From positions 1-8,174 of the forward strand of contig DATCDR010000129.1 of the NCBI GenBank assembly GCA_036510575.1: a DNA stretch of 8,174 bases. Reading direction: 5' to 3'. This document shows positions 7,466 to 8,174 of this stretch, in pieces. Source of the stretch: DATCDR01 sp036510575 (GTDB taxonomy: Bacteria; Actinomycetota; Acidimicrobiia; Acidimicrobiales; Bog-793). Each line of letters opens with the position of its first letter. Within the stretch, counting starts at the first letter, position 1. The notes under the pieces are model-generated. The model was not told where the DNA came from and made no database searches. It was given only the letters and a program-made list of their open reading frames with translations. The translations under genes and the position numbers were made by a program.

Positions 7466-7481
7466 CCCTTAGCTCCACTTT
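7466..7481 (+). repeat. Direct repeat copy 2: displaced tRNA-Ala 3' end
   Basis: This is an exact 16-base copy of 7405-7420. The sequence just upstream keeps only a TCG in the position of the T-loop and cannot form the rest of a tRNA, so only the 3' end is duplicated. It lies five bases beyond the stop of the minus-strand VOC gene. Confidence 0.85.
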
Positions 7482-7485
7482 AAGC

Positions 7486-7905
7486 TCACGAAACGATCCG
7501 CCGCTTGGTCGCGCGCTCGATCGATGGGCGAAGGCCCACGTACTCGTCGGCTCGGCAGACTGCCTTGACGTTGTGTCCGTCCGGGTCTCGCACGACACAG
7601 GCGAGACACGAGGTGCCGTACTCCGGGAAAACCCTTGGTTCCTGCAGAATTTCGGCGCCGAGCTGAGCGGCCGCCTCTCGGAACTGAGGACGACTACACG
7701 ACTCGCTGCGGCGAATGCGAAGTGGAGTTCACGGCCTTGGGCCGCCCCCATCGGAGCGATCCAAAGCGGTGCACCCGGTCGTTAGCGAAGCGACTGCGAT
7801 GCCGTTGGTGAAGGCAGCGCGAAGTCCAAGCGGCGCGAGCAGTGTCGCGTAAAAGGCACGACTCCTCACGACGTCAGCGATTTGCAACGACAGGTGGTCG
7901 ATCAT
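7486..7905 (-). pseudogene. Glyoxalase/VOC-family gene with two compensating frameshifts
   Basis: Read on the minus strand, three frames together make one VOC (vicinal oxygen chelate) protein of about 139 residues, the usual size. Segment 1 starts at ATG 7905 with MIDHLSLQIADVVRSRAFY and LLAPLGLRAAF. Segment 2 (about 7782 to 7692) reads RPGAPLWIAP and GRELHFAFAAASR. Segment 3 (about 7686 to TGA 7488-7486) reads QFREAAAQLGAEIL, VRDPDGHNVKAV and ends ATKRRIVS. The shifts fall near 7782-7790 and 7687-7697; segments 1 and 3 are in the same frame, so the indels cancel. Without the shift, frame 1 stops at 7729. The usual metal-binding Glu in DPDGHNVEAV is Lys (codon at 7566-7564), another sign of decay. 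The specific substrate is unknown; such proteins include lactoylglutathione-lyase-like and dioxygenase-like enzymes. Indel sequencing errors are the alternative to a true pseudogene. The family call is strong. Confidence 0.8.
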
Positions 7906-7948
7906 CTCCGGCGGATCGTGCTCACCATTTCGAAACGTACTACCTACC

Positions 7949-7977
7949 CTTATCGGTGCCGGTCGCGCTTTGCTCAA
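7949..7977 (-). promoter_or_regulatory. Candidate sigma-70-type promoter for the VOC gene
   Basis: On the minus strand, TTGAGC (7977-7972) and GATAAG (7954-7949) are separated by exactly 17 bases, each matching the consensus at four of six positions. The expected transcription start is about 35 bases before ATG 7905. The ribosome site is poor: GGAG directly abuts the ATG and GGTGAG lies about 14 bases upstream. Suggestive only. Confidence 0.3.
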
Positions 7978-8037
7978 GAGGTCAGGCACGACCGAGAGGC
8001 CGCAAAAGTAGTCCGTGGTCGGATGGATGTAGCCTGA

Positions 8038-8047
8038 ACGTGCACGT
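8038..8047. promoter_or_regulatory. 10-bp palindrome ACGTGCACGT, possible operator
   Basis: A perfect inverted repeat 49 bases before the GTG of the Rieske oxygenase gene, in the divergent intergenic region. Size and location would suit a dimeric regulator, but such short palindromes also arise by chance in GC-rich DNA. Confidence 0.2.
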
Positions 8048-8096
8048 GACATGGGGTGTCGCGTACGGTTTTCCGGGCAATGAGGGGGTAATTCGA

Positions 8097-8174
8097 GTGC
8101 TGAGCGTCGAAGACAACGAGCTGATCACCAACACCGACCGTGGCACGCCGATGGGTGAGCTGTTCAGGAGGTAC
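8097..8174 (+). CDS. Rieske-type ring-hydroxylating oxygenase alpha subunit, 5' end only
   Basis: Only the first 26 codons are in the window. Starting at GTG 8097, the peptide contains EDNELITNTDRGTPMGELF followed by RRY. The pattern L-S-x-E-D-N-E-L and G-T-P-M-G-E-L-x-R-R-Y is the well-known N-terminus of phthalate 4,5-dioxygenase-like Rieske [2Fe-2S] oxygenases, which hydroxylate or demethylate aromatic substrates using a reductase partner. The Rieske Cys/His and mononuclear iron motifs lie beyond the edge. GAGGGGG at 8082-8088 is a strong ribosome site eight bases before the start. The frame stays open to the window end. The substrate cannot be inferred. It is not obviously connected with the hopanoid operon. 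Confidence 0.8.
   Translation, partial: MLSVEDNELITNTDRGTPMGELFRRY

Larger units (their letters stand above)
7906..8096. other. Divergent intergenic region
   Basis: These 191 bases separate the minus-strand VOC gene from the plus-strand Rieske gene. An open minus frame continues from 7905 back to 8052, but its first 49 residues show no VOC or other recognisable homology, so I treat it as untranslated leader. The region holds the candidate VOC promoter and the 10-bp palindrome ACGTGCACGT (8038-8047). I could not find a convincing plus-strand promoter for the Rieske gene. Confidence 0.5.

Noticed and set aside
7417..7481. A second complete tRNA gene next to tRNA-Ala
   Set aside because: Only the 3' 12 tRNA bases plus four flanking bases are duplicated; no acceptor 5' strand, D-arm or anticodon arm can be drawn.
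7573..7785. 70-residue plus-strand ORF after the tRNA
   Set aside because: It is antisense to the VOC coding remnants, which carry clear family motifs; no independent support.
7729..8052. 107-residue minus-strand ORF as an intact gene
   Set aside because: Its first 49 residues have no VOC similarity and its last residues are read after a frameshift; the real VOC start is ATG 7905.
1..8174. CRISPR array, insertion sequence, integrase, or toxin-antitoxin genes
   Set aside because: No regularly spaced repeats, transposase or integrase motifs, or small paired genes were seen on either strand.

Overview
The window is a high-GC bacterial segment dominated by one tightly packed plus-strand operon (about 1-7293) for hopanoid biosynthesis. 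The gene order is squalene synthase HpnC (3' part only), HpnD, HpnE, a trans-polyprenyl diphosphate synthase, squalene-hopene cyclase (SHC), the HpnG nucleoside phosphorylase and the HpnH radical SAM enzyme. This order resembles hopanoid clusters of Streptomyces and related Actinobacteria. Together with the high GC content, the GTG/TTG start usage and the tRNA lacking an encoded CCA, it suggests an actinobacterium or another high-GC terrestrial lineage. The exact taxon cannot be fixed from this window.

The operon reads as a continuous pathway. The polyprenyl synthase supplies the prenyl diphosphate, probably farnesyl diphosphate (FPP). HpnD condenses two FPP to presqualene diphosphate, HpnC converts that to hydroxysqualene, and HpnE reduces it to squalene. 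SHC cyclises squalene to hopene/hopanol. HpnH adds a 5'-deoxyadenosyl radical to diploptene to give adenosylhopane, and HpnG removes adenine, opening the route to bacteriohopanepolyols. All six gene junctions overlap (TGATG, ATGA or TTGA type), which implies one transcript with translational coupling. All key catalytic motifs that can be read are intact.

Fifty bases after hpnH lies a tRNA-Ala(TGC) (7344-7416) with a good cloverleaf. Its 3' end is repeated exactly (16 nt) 61 bp downstream. This pattern is seen for tRNA-targeted integration sites or a partial tRNA duplication, but no integrase or cargo lies between the copies.

On the minus strand (7905-7486) is a glyoxalase/VOC-family gene broken by two compensating frameshifts and also carrying a Lys where the family usually has a metal-binding Glu. 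It is probably a pseudogene, although sequencing errors are possible. A 191-bp divergent intergenic region (7906-8096) with a candidate promoter and a 10-bp palindrome leads to the 5' end of a plus-strand Rieske-type ring-hydroxylating oxygenase alpha subunit (8097 to the window edge), unrelated to hopanoids. Overall this is a recognisable, canonical hopanoid locus. The less ordinary material is in the 800 bp after it. I found no convincing undescribed system.
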